The notes beneath the pieces are model-generated. The model did no database searches. It saw nothing but the letters and a program-made list of their open reading frames with translations, and was not told where the DNA came from. Below, piece by piece: positions 57,475 to 64,000 of a stretch of 64,000 nt of DNA. Origin of the DNA: Yeguia hominis (lineage in GTDB: Bacteria > Bacillota > Clostridia > Oscillospirales > Acutalibacteraceae); NCBI RefSeq assembly GCF_014384705.1, contig NZ_JACRSN010000008.1, positions 62,001 through 126,000 of the forward strand, given 5' to 3'. Made by a program: the position numbers and the translations under genes. The first letter of the stretch is position 1. Every line of letters begins with the position of its first letter.

Positions 57475-59319
57475 TTACTTGTTGTTGTCGTCGACATCCG
57501 TGTATTCCGCGTCATACACATTGTTGTCGCCCTGCGGAGGCACGTTGCCCGCGCCGCCTGCACCAGCCGTCGGATCCTGCTGCGGAGCCGCATTCTTATA
57601 CAGCTTCTCGCTGGCAGCATACATTGCTTTCTGCAGGTCTTCCATTCCGCTCTTCATGCGCTCTGTGTCATTCGCATTCATGGCTTCCTTGAGAGATGCA
57701 ACCTTGGCATTCAGATCGGTTTTATCCGCTTCGTCCAGCTTGTCACCGCTGTCTGTAATCAGCTTTTCTACCGCATAGCAGAGGTTTTCCGCATTGTTCT
57801 TGGCGTCCACTTCTTCGCGGCGCTTTTTGTCCTCTGCAGCAAAGCGTTCTGCATCTTTGACAGCCTTGTCGATATCTTCTTTGCTCATGTTGGAGCTCGA
57901 AGAAATGGTGATTTTCTGCTCTTTTCCGGTACCCATATCCTTTGCCGAGACATTGACAATCCCGTTTGCATCGATATCAAAGGTAACTTCGATCTGCGGG
58001 ATTCCACGCGGAGCCGGCGCAATGCCGTCCAGACGGAACAGGCCGAGCTGTTTATTGTCACGCGCAAATTCCCGTTCGCCCTGCAGGACGTTGACTTCAA
58101 CCTGCGTCTGGCCGTCTGCCGCCGTAGAGAAGATCTGGCTCTTCTTCGTCGGGATGGTCGTATTGCGGTCGATGATCTTGGTCATCACGCCGCCCATCGT
58201 CTCAACGCCGAGAGACAACGGTGTAACATCCAGAAGCAGCAAGCCCTGTACTTCGCCGCCGAGAACACCAGCCTGCAGCGCCGCGCCGATTGCAACGCAT
58301 TCATCCGGGTTAATTCCCTTAAACGGCTCTTTGCCGATAAAGCTTTTCACTGCTTCCTGAACAGCCGGGATTCTCGTAGAACCGCCAACCAGAAGAACTT
58401 TGTCAATCTGAGAGATGCTCAGGCCGGAATCGCTGAGCGCCTGACGAACCGGGCCCATGGTCTTTTCAACCAGATCCGCTGTCAGCTCATTGAATTTCGC
58501 ACGGGAAAGTGTCAGATCCAGATGTTTCGGGCCGGTTGCATCCGCTGTGATAAACGGCAGGTTGATCGAAACCGATGTCATACCGGAAAGCTCAATCTTG
58601 GCCTTTTCTGCCGCTTCTTTGAGCCGCTGCATTGCCATCTTGTCGCCGCTCAGGTCAATTCCGGTCTCCGTCTTAAAGGACGAAACAATCCAGTCCATCA
58701 CGCGCTTATCGAAGTCATCGCCGCCCAAGCGGTTGTTACCGGCTGTTGCCAAAACTTCCTGCACGCCATCGCCCATTTCAATGATCGAGACATCGAACGT
58801 ACCGCCGCCAAGGTCATAAACCATGACTTTCTGGTCGTCGCCCTTGTCGATTCCGTAGGAAAGCGCCGCAGCTGTCGGTTCATTGATGATTCGTTTGACA
58901 TCAAGACCCGCAATCTTACCGGCATCCTTTGTTGCCTGGCGCTGTGCGTCCGTAAAGTAAGCCGGAACCGTAATGACCGCAGAGGTCACGGTATCGCCGA
59001 GATACGCTTCTGCATCGCTCTTGAGCTTTTGCAGAATCATTGCGGAAATTTCCTGCGGCGTGTAGTTTTTGCCGTCGACTGTCACCTTGTAGTTGGTGCC
59101 CATCTCACGCTTGATGGAAGAAACGGTACGATCCGGGTTTGTAATTGCCTGACGCTTTGCAACCTGGCCGACCATGCGCTCGCCGGTTTTGGAAAAAGCC
59201 ACAACAGACGGCGTTGTACGCGCGCCTTCTGCATTTGCGATTACGACCGGTTCTCCGCCTTCAATAACAGCCACACAAGAGTTTGTTGTTCCTAAGTCAA
59301 TTCCAATTGTCTTTGCCAT
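57475..59319 (-). CDS. dnaK: Molecular chaperone DnaK (Hsp70)
   Basis: 614 residues. GIDLGTTNSCVAV at the N-terminus, DLGGGTFDVSI, RIINEPTAAALSYG and the linker/SBD region LLLLDVTPLSLGVETMGG, with an acidic Gly/Asp/Asn-rich tail ending DVDDNNK. The ATP-binding residues are intact. It belongs to the hrcA-grpE-dnaK-dnaJ operon under CIRCE control, 58 bp after grpE. Confidence 0.98.
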   Translation of the reverse strand: MAKTIGIDLGTTNSCVAVIEGGEPVVIANAEGARTTPSVVAFSKTGERMVGQVAKRQAITNPDRTVSSIKREMGTNYKVTVDGKNYTPQEISAMILQKLKSDAEAYLGDTVTSAVITVPAYFTDAQRQATKDAGKIAGLDVKRIINEPTAAALSYGIDKGDDQKVMVYDLGGGTFDVSIIEMGDGVQEVLATAGNNRLGGDDFDKRVMDWIVSSFKTETGIDLSGDKMAMQRLKEAAEKAKIELSGMTSVSINLPFITADATGPKHLDLTLSRAKFNELTADLVEKTMGPVRQALSDSGLSISQIDKVLLVGGSTRIPAVQEAVKSFIGKEPFKGINPDECVAIGAALQAGVLGGEVQGLLLLDVTPLSLGVETMGGVMTKIIDRNTTIPTKKSQIFSTAADGQTQVEVNVLQGEREFARDNKQLGLFRLDGIAPAPRGIPQIEVTFDIDANGIVNVSAKDMGTGKEQKITISSSSNMSKEDIDKAVKDAERFAAEDKKRREEVDAKNNAENLCYAVEKLITDSGDKLDEADKTDLNAKVASLKEAMNANDTERMKSGMEDLQKAMYAASEKLYKNAAPQQDPTAGAGGAGNVPPQGDNNVYDAEYTDVDDNNK

Positions 59320-59377
59320 AATTCATTCCTCCAAAAATCAAATATTCGATCCGATTCAAACGGGTAAATTTAAAAAA

Positions 59378-59947
59378 TCAGTTTGCTACCTGCACCATCG
59401 CGTGGCGAACAACCTTGTCGCCCAGAAGATATCCCTTTTGGAATACCGCGCTGATGACATTTTCATCCAGCGTATCATCTTCAATATGAGAAACTGCATT
59501 GTGCAGATCCGGATTAAATTCTTCCCCTACGCCCGCCATCTCTTCGACACCGAGTTTTTTCAGGGAATCAACCAGCTGTTTGGAGACCATCTCCACACCG
59601 CGCCGGAGATCTTCCGCGCTGCATTCTTTCTGTTCCAACGCCCGATCCAGATTATCGGCTACCGGAAGCAGCGCACAAATGGCTGCGATGGTTGCATCAT
59701 TGTAGATGCCCGCCTTTTCCCGTTCCGTTCGTTTCCGGAAATTATCATATTCTGCAAGCGTCCGGAGGTGCTGCTCTTTTAACGTTTTGAGCTCCTCCTC
59801 CAATTTCTCTGCCTTCACACGGAGTGCGTCCGATGCTTGCTGCTCCGGTTTTTCCGCTGCAGGCTCCGCCGTTTTTTCGGCCTCCTGCCTTGGCTCCTCT
59901 TGCACCGGCTCCTCCGGCATTCGCTTCTCCTCATTCTTTTTCGCCAA
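59378..59947 (-). CDS. grpE: Nucleotide exchange factor GrpE
   Basis: 189 residues. TTG at 59947 is nine bases after AAAGGAG; an in-frame TTG at 59956 abuts that site. N-terminal acidic/Glu-rich stretch (EEPVQEEPRQEAEKTAEP), long coiled coil (LRVKAEKLEEELKTLKEQHLRTLAEYDNFRKRTEREK) and the C-terminal beta domain FNPDLHNAVSHIEDD..... ISAVFQKGYLLGDKVVRHAMVQVAN. It drives ADP release from DnaK and acts as thermosensor. Confidence 0.95.
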   Translation of the reverse strand: MAKKNEEKRMPEEPVQEEPRQEAEKTAEPAAEKPEQQASDALRVKAEKLEEELKTLKEQHLRTLAEYDNFRKRTEREKAGIYNDATIAAICALLPVADNLDRALEQKECSAEDLRRGVEMVSKQLVDSLKKLGVEEMAGVGEEFNPDLHNAVSHIEDDTLDENVISAVFQKGYLLGDKVVRHAMVQVAN

Positions 59948-59987
59948 CGCTGGCAACTCCTTTCGGTAAAGCGCACGCGCTTTTTAT

Positions 59988-61019
59988 TCAGTAAGATTCT
60001 TCCCGCATCAGCTGCGTTAAACAGGTTCCGACCGAGTGGGAAAGATATTCCAGATTTGCAATCGTTTTGCTGTAGTCCATCCGCATCGGCCCAATCACGC
60101 CGATTGCGCCGGCATCTTCGCCGCCAATCGCATACCGTGCGATCACAACGCCGGATTCTGCAAGTTCCGGGCGGCCGGTTTCTGCACCAACCAGCACCTG
60201 CATCTCGCCGGGCTGATTCAAAAGCAGACGCGCAACCTCACGGGAACGCTCCAAAAACTGCATCATTGCGAACGCCTTGGCGCCGCCATACTCCGGATAA
60301 AACAGAAGGTTGACCTGTCCGTCCAGACAAACATCCGTCTCCAGCGTATCGTTCGCGACCTCTAAAAGCGCCATCAGCGCCGAAGACATCAAGAGCATCA
60401 TTTCCCCCAGGGAGGCGCCCAGTGTCTGAATGAAGGCCGGTGTAATGGAAGAAACGGGCTTTCCGGCCAGACGTTCATTGAAAACGCGGAAAAAGATCCG
60501 TAAAATTTCCGGCGTCAGATCAAAGTCACAGTGGAACACCCGTGTTTTCATGGTACCTGCAGAGGACATCAGAACGATCATCGCGGTCCGCCGGCTTGTC
60601 TGCACAAATTGAATTGCCCGGACAACGGCCATATTTCCGCTCGGTGTTGTCGAAACAGCGGCCAGCTTTGTGATCGCCGCGAGAACTTTCGAGACATTCA
60701 GAAGAAGCCGGTCCGGATCGTAAGCGCCTGCATGCAGGGCGGAATCCATATAATTCTTCTCGCGCTCTGTAACCGGCTTTTTTTCCATCATGTGATCGAT
60801 ATAAAGGCGGTATCCGCGCTGAGAAGGAATTCTTCCGGCCGACGTGTGCGGTTGCTCCAAAAAACCAAGCTCCGACAAATCCGCCATCTCGTTCCGCACC
60901 GTAGCAGAGGAGACGCCAAGATCAGAAGCAATCGATTTTGACCCAACCGGTTCCCCGTTTTCAATATACGAAGAAACGATCGCTGCGAGAATTTTTAGTT
61001 TTCGTTCACTCAATTCCAT
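59988..61019 (-). CDS. hrcA: Heat-inducible transcription repressor HrcA
   Basis: 343 residues from ATG 61019 (GGAGGTGAGC upstream). Winged-helix N-terminus RKLKILAAIVSSYIENGEPVGSKSIASDLGVSSATVRNEMADLSELGFLEQPHTSAGRIPSQRGYRLYIDHMM, then GAF-like core with IGPMRMDYSKTIANLEYLSHSVG at the end. It binds the CIRCE element directly upstream and represses this operon (autoregulation via GroE chaperonin). The ORF can be read up to 61052, but that start lies in the CIRCE region and is not used. Confidence 0.97.
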   Translation of the reverse strand: MELSERKLKILAAIVSSYIENGEPVGSKSIASDLGVSSATVRNEMADLSELGFLEQPHTSAGRIPSQRGYRLYIDHMMEKKPVTEREKNYMDSALHAGAYDPDRLLLNVSKVLAAITKLAAVSTTPSGNMAVVRAIQFVQTSRRTAMIVLMSSAGTMKTRVFHCDFDLTPEILRIFFRVFNERLAGKPVSSITPAFIQTLGASLGEMMLLMSSALMALLEVANDTLETDVCLDGQVNLLFYPEYGGAKAFAMMQFLERSREVARLLLNQPGEMQVLVGAETGRPELAESGVVIARYAIGGEDAGAIGVIGPMRMDYSKTIANLEYLSHSVGTCLTQLMREESY

Positions 61020-61045
61020 TCCGCTCACCTCCGCTCGCGGCCGGT

Positions 61046-61072
61046 TTAGCACTCCTTTATCTAGAGTGCTAA
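61046..61072. promoter_or_regulatory. CIRCE operator
   Basis: TTAGCACTC - 9 bases - GAGTGCTAA, the perfect HrcA recognition element, between the promoter and hrcA. Confidence 0.97.
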
Positions 61073-61083
61073 ACTATGCTTTT

Positions 61084-61112
61084 AATTTACCATTTACATC
61101 CGATTTTGTCAA
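61084..61112 (-). promoter_or_regulatory. Promoter of the hrcA-grpE-dnaK-dnaJ operon
   Basis: Minus strand TTGACA (61107-61112), 17-bp spacer, TAAATT (61084-61089), just upstream of CIRCE. Confidence 0.85.
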
Positions 61113-61245
61113 GATGATAAATGTAAAAGATTTATGAAGGAGCACCGCACTTCTTATACAAAACGGCCGTTTTCGCCAATTTTCTTTCACATGCGCTGGA
61201 AACGCACCGATGCTTCTGCATTTCCGCCCGGTTTCGCGCCAAATT

Positions 61246-61283
61246 CAAAAAGCAGGATGCTTTCAGTTTCGAAAGCATCCTGC
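61246..61283 (-). terminator. proS terminator
   Basis: Perfect 13-bp stem GCAGGATGCTTTC / GAAAGCATCCTGC with a 6-base loop, T5 on the minus strand. The rest of 61113-61363 holds no gene. Confidence 0.88.
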
Positions 61284-61363
61284 CTGTTTCACGATAAAAG
61301 CTCTATTTGCGGATTCAAGCAGCCTGTATGTTTTAGCCTTTCAGCCGGCCGGTTTAAGGAAGA

Positions 61364-62803
61364 TCAATACTGGCGACCCCAAACCACATGATGTTTGGCT
61401 GGTTTGCCGCAGCAAACGCAAACATCGCTGATGTGTTCCTCTTCAAACGGAATGCAGCGCGATTTCACACCGCCGGTCTCTTCCTTCAGCTTTTCTTCGC
61501 ACGCGGTGTCGCCGCACCACATTGCATTGATAAATCCCGGTTTATTCTTGGCGATATCCAAGAATTCCTCGTGATTGTGCGCGTAATGTGTTTTAGCCTT
61601 CAGATTCTCCAGCGCTTTTGCATACATCCCGTCGTATACGGCCTGCAAGCCCTCTGCAACTGCTTCCGACAGCCGGTCAAGCGGCACAAAAATCTTCTCG
61701 CGGTTATCGCGCCGAACCAGAACACACTGATTTTTCTCGATATCCTTCGGTCCGATTTCCAGCCGCAGCGGCACGCCGAGCATCTCATACTGACTGAATT
61801 TCCATCCAGGAGATTGTGCGGAATCATCCAGTTTTACGCGATACGTTTCAGCAAGCTGCGCCTGCAGCTCCCGCGCTTTCTCCAGCACACCGGGCTTATG
61901 CTGCGCAACCGGGACAATCGCGACCTGAATCGGCGCAATCGCCGGCGGCAGAACCAAACCGTTGTCATCGCCGTGCACCATAATAATCGCACCGATCATG
62001 CGGGTAGACACGCCCCAAGAAGTCTGATGCGGATGCTGAAGCGTATTATCTCTGCCGGTAAATGTAATGCCGAAGCTCTTTGCAAAGCCATCCCCGAAAT
62101 AGTGGGAAGTACCGCCCTGCAGCGCCACGCCGTTGTGCATCATCGGTTCAACAGTATAGGTTTCCAGTGCGCCTGCAAATTTTTCTTTCTCTGTTTTGCG
62201 TCCAATGACCGCAGGAATCGCGAGAGACTCCCGATAAAAATCTGCGTAGACATGCAGCATCCGCAGCGTTTCTTCCCGCGCTTCTTCTGCTGTTTCATGC
62301 ATCGTATGGCCCTCCTGCCAGAGGAACTCCGAAGAGCGCAGGAACGGACGGGTCGTCTTTTCCCAGCGCATTACCGAACACCACTGGTTATACAGCTTCG
62401 GAAGATCGCGATAGGAATTGATGACCTTCTGATAATGCTCACAGAACAGCACCTCGCTGGTCGGACGAATGCAGAGCCGTTCCGCAAGTTTTTCACCGCC
62501 GCCCTGTGTTACCCAGGCAACCTCCGGTGCAAAGCCTTCGACATGGTCTTTTTCCTTCTGAAGCAGGCTCTCCGGAATCAGCATCGGCATATACACGTTT
62601 ACGTGTCCGGTCTTTTTAAACCGCGTGTCCAGATCTTTCTGTATGTTTTCCCAAATGGCATATCCATACGGCTCAATCACCATGCAGCCCCGAACGCTGG
62701 AATAATCCATCAGTTCCGCTTTTTTTACAATATCGGTATACCATTTCGCAAAATCTTCATCCATTGGCGTAATGGCTTCCACCATTTTTTTCTGCTCTGC
62801 CAT
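61364..62803 (-). CDS. proS: Prolyl-tRNA synthetase (short, eukaryote/archaea-like form)
   Basis: 479 residues. Class II aaRS: motif 2 VMRWEKTTRPFLRSSEFLWQEGHTMHET, motif 3 GVSTRMIGAIIMVHGDDNGLVLPPAIAPIQV, and the C-terminal anticodon domain, followed by a zinc-binding Cys set (CGDTACEE, CVCCG). No bacterial-type editing insertion (INS), so it is the short ProRS found in many clostridia. It attaches proline to tRNA-Pro. The start is ATG 62803; a moderate ribosome-binding site (GGAGGCGCGCG) precedes it. Confidence 0.96.
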   Translation of the reverse strand: MAEQKKMVEAITPMDEDFAKWYTDIVKKAELMDYSSVRGCMVIEPYGYAIWENIQKDLDTRFKKTGHVNVYMPMLIPESLLQKEKDHVEGFAPEVAWVTQGGGEKLAERLCIRPTSEVLFCEHYQKVINSYRDLPKLYNQWCSVMRWEKTTRPFLRSSEFLWQEGHTMHETAEEAREETLRMLHVYADFYRESLAIPAVIGRKTEKEKFAGALETYTVEPMMHNGVALQGGTSHYFGDGFAKSFGITFTGRDNTLQHPHQTSWGVSTRMIGAIIMVHGDDNGLVLPPAIAPIQVAIVPVAQHKPGVLEKARELQAQLAETYRVKLDDSAQSPGWKFSQYEMLGVPLRLEIGPKDIEKNQCVLVRRDNREKIFVPLDRLSEAVAEGLQAVYDGMYAKALENLKAKTHYAHNHEEFLDIAKNKPGFINAMWCGDTACEEKLKEETGGVKSRCIPFEEEHISDVCVCCGKPAKHHVVWGRQY

Positions 62804-62843
62804 AACTCTCTCCGCGCAAATCTGCGCGCGCCTCCTTTTTCCC

Positions 62844-63050
62844 TTATTGATTCTTCTCTGAATCGTTCTTTGCCGTTACTTTATTTAAGATTACAATCGC
62901 AAGATAAATGATGACGATGACGACAAAAATTCCCAGCATGCCTTTGCCCATCAGTTCGAGCGCCTTGTAGACATTTTCGTCGGTGACTTCTCCAAGAACC
63001 GTTTGATACCACACAGAAAGCAGATACATCAGTTGGTTCAGCAGTTGCAT
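62844..63050 (-). CDS. Small membrane subunit of a Na+-pumping decarboxylase (OadG-like)
   Basis: 68 residues from ATG 63050 (GGAGG upstream). One strongly hydrophobic segment (about 38-55, LGIFVVIVIIYLAIVILN) and a short basic end, as in OadG gamma subunits. It lies 22 bp after the beta subunit gene. Family call is from topology and context, since OadG is poorly conserved. Confidence 0.7.
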   Translation of the reverse strand: MQLLNQLMYLLSVWYQTVLGEVTDENVYKALELMGKGMLGIFVVIVIIYLAIVILNKVTAKNDSEKNQ

Positions 63051-63072
63051 TTTATTTTCCTCCTGTTTCCCG

Positions 63073-64000
63073 TTACATCAGGCCCCATGCCTGGGCAATG
63101 GAAAGAATAATTCCGCCGGCAATGACCGAACCGATCTGTCCTGCGACGTTTGCGCCGACCGCATGCATCAGCAGGTGGTTCTGATTGTCCTCTTTGAGCG
63201 CCATTTTCTGAATGACACGCGCGCTCATCGGGAATGCGGAAATTCCTGCGCCGCCGACCATCGGGTTCATTTTCTTGCCGGCCGGTGTAAAGAGATTGAG
63301 CAGCTTTGCAAACAGCACACCGCCGACGGTATCAAAGATGAACGCAAAGAGGCCCAGCGCCATAATCAGCAGTGTTCCCCAATTCAGGAACTTGTCCGCC
63401 TGCATCTGGAACGCAATTGTGACGCCGAGGAAAATCGTAATCAAATTTGCAAGCGGTCCCTGTGCGGTCTGCGAAAGGCTTTCCAGTTTTCCGCTCTCCC
63501 GGATCAGGTTTCCGAACATCAAAAATCCGACAAGCGCCGCAGAAGTCGGCGCAATCAGGCCTGCAATGAGCGTAACGATAATCGGGAACAGGATCCGCGT
63601 GGTTTTGGAAACCGACTGCGGATGATACGGCATCCGGATCTGGCGTTCCTTTTTCGTCGTTACCAGTTTAATTGCCATCGGCTGAATGATCGGCACCAAA
63701 GCCATATACGAATATGCCGCCACTGCAATTGCGCCCATATAGGTACTTTGCAGCTCCTGCGACACCAAAATAGAGGTTGGACCGTCTGCTGCGCCGATAA
63801 CCCCCGCGGACATGGCGTCTTTCAGCGGGAATCCAAGCAATACCGCAAGCAAGACGGTAAAGAAAATGCCAAACTGTGCCGCGCCGCCGAACAAAAGCAT
63901 TTTGGGATTGGAAAGCAATGGTCCGAAATCGATCATCGCACCGATACCAACAAACAAAAGAAGCGGAAACGCTTCCGATGCCTCAATTCCAATCCGAAAC
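63073..64000 (-). CDS. oadB: Na+-translocating decarboxylase beta subunit (OadB-like), cut by right edge
   Basis: The frame is open through the right edge (first visible residues FRIGIEASEAFPLLLF), giving 308 residues; a TTG at 63957 is not the start. Hallmarks: FVGIGAMIDFGPLL, GAADGPTSILVSQEL, FLGVTIAFQMQADKFLNW and VGGAGISAFPMSARVIQKMALKEDNQNHLLMHAVGANVAGQIGSVIAGG, the OadB C-terminal signature with the Na+-binding region. About ten membrane spans remain. It couples decarboxylation of a biotin-bound carboxyl group to Na+ export. The alpha and biotin subunits are expected beyond the edge; partner substrate (oxaloacetate, methylmalonyl-CoA or glutaconyl-CoA) unknown. Confidence 0.93.
   Translation of the reverse strand, partial: FRIGIEASEAFPLLLFVGIGAMIDFGPLLSNPKMLLFGGAAQFGIFFTVLLAVLLGFPLKDAMSAGVIGAADGPTSILVSQELQSTYMGAIAVAAYSYMALVPIIQPMAIKLVTTKKERQIRMPYHPQSVSKTTRILFPIIVTLIAGLIAPTSAALVGFLMFGNLIRESGKLESLSQTAQGPLANLITIFLGVTIAFQMQADKFLNWGTLLIMALGLFAFIFDTVGGVLFAKLLNLFTPAGKKMNPMVGGAGISAFPMSARVIQKMALKEDNQNHLLMHAVGANVAGQIGSVIAGGIILSIAQAWGLM

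Noticed and set aside
55852..59295. A 1147-codon plus-strand frame
   Set aside because: It runs antisense to dnaJ and dnaK, whose family motifs are complete on the minus strand; a shadow frame kept open by codon use.
61388..62911. 507-codon plus-strand ORF
   Set aside because: Antisense to proS, which has complete class II synthetase motifs on the minus strand.

Overview
The window looks like a chromosome segment of an anaerobic, endospore-forming member of the Clostridia, most likely Oscillospiraceae/Acutalibacteraceae (inference). The evidence is a complete spoIIIA operon, two classes of [FeFe]-hydrogenase, HrcA/CIRCE heat-shock control, a Na+-pumping decarboxylase, short-form ProRS, and frequent GTG/TTG starts behind strong AGGAGG ribosome-binding sites.

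Layout. Bases 1-3790 are the right end of an integrated, probably conjugative element: a thioester-type surface protein (cut by the left edge), a lipoprotein, ParB, ParA and a small DNA-binding protein. The element ends at a 56-bp 3' fragment of a tRNA-Leu(CAA) gene (attR), followed by a terminator. An IS256-type element with an internal stop lies just outside (3945-5220). Bases 5.4-18.6 kb hold carbohydrate genes: a dgoA-dgoK-GH31 operon divergent from an FGGY kinase, an M23 peptidase, TcdA, ROK kinase plus aldose epimerase, an IS3 fossil, and a PadR-controlled operon of a HAAS/DUF1700 protein, a small membrane protein and two SDR enzymes. Bases 18.9-26 kb carry a CNNM/CorC protein, thioredoxin reductase, a DeoR regulator with a Gfo/Idh/MocA dehydrogenase and a phosphotriesterase-like hydrolase, and a 2-hydroxyacid dehydrogenase behind a palindromic operator. 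A frameshifted IS200/IS605 tnpA follows.

Bases 27.1-31.7 kb form a hydrogenase sensing cluster: [2Fe-2S] ferredoxin, group C-like [FeFe]-hydrogenase with PAS domain, SpoIIE-type phosphatase and group B-like hydrogenase. Next to it (31.8-32.3 kb) is a tandem array with an exact 97-bp period of structured noncoding units, with a diverged solitary copy at 42.97-43.06 kb. Then come MBL hydrolase-rlmH, a TetR regulator with a decayed methyltransferase, murA, an M23/G5 protein, nusB-tsaD-like-xseA-xseB-ispA, spoIIIAA-AH, a CAU tRNA, an HD protein and a YtaF-like protein.

Bases 50.1-55.7 kb encode a five-gene dlt-like envelope operon with a fold-type III PLP decarboxylase between the adenylating ligase and the carrier protein. 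The right end holds hrcA-grpE-dnaK-dnaJ, proS, and the gamma and beta subunits of a sodium-pumping decarboxylase (beta cut by the right edge).

The two most interesting items are the cloverleaf-like repeat, whose stems differ in sequence but keep their pairing between fixed boxes, and the decarboxylase-containing dlt-like operon, which may decorate the envelope with something other than D-alanine. Everything here comes from reading the sequence; no database search was run.
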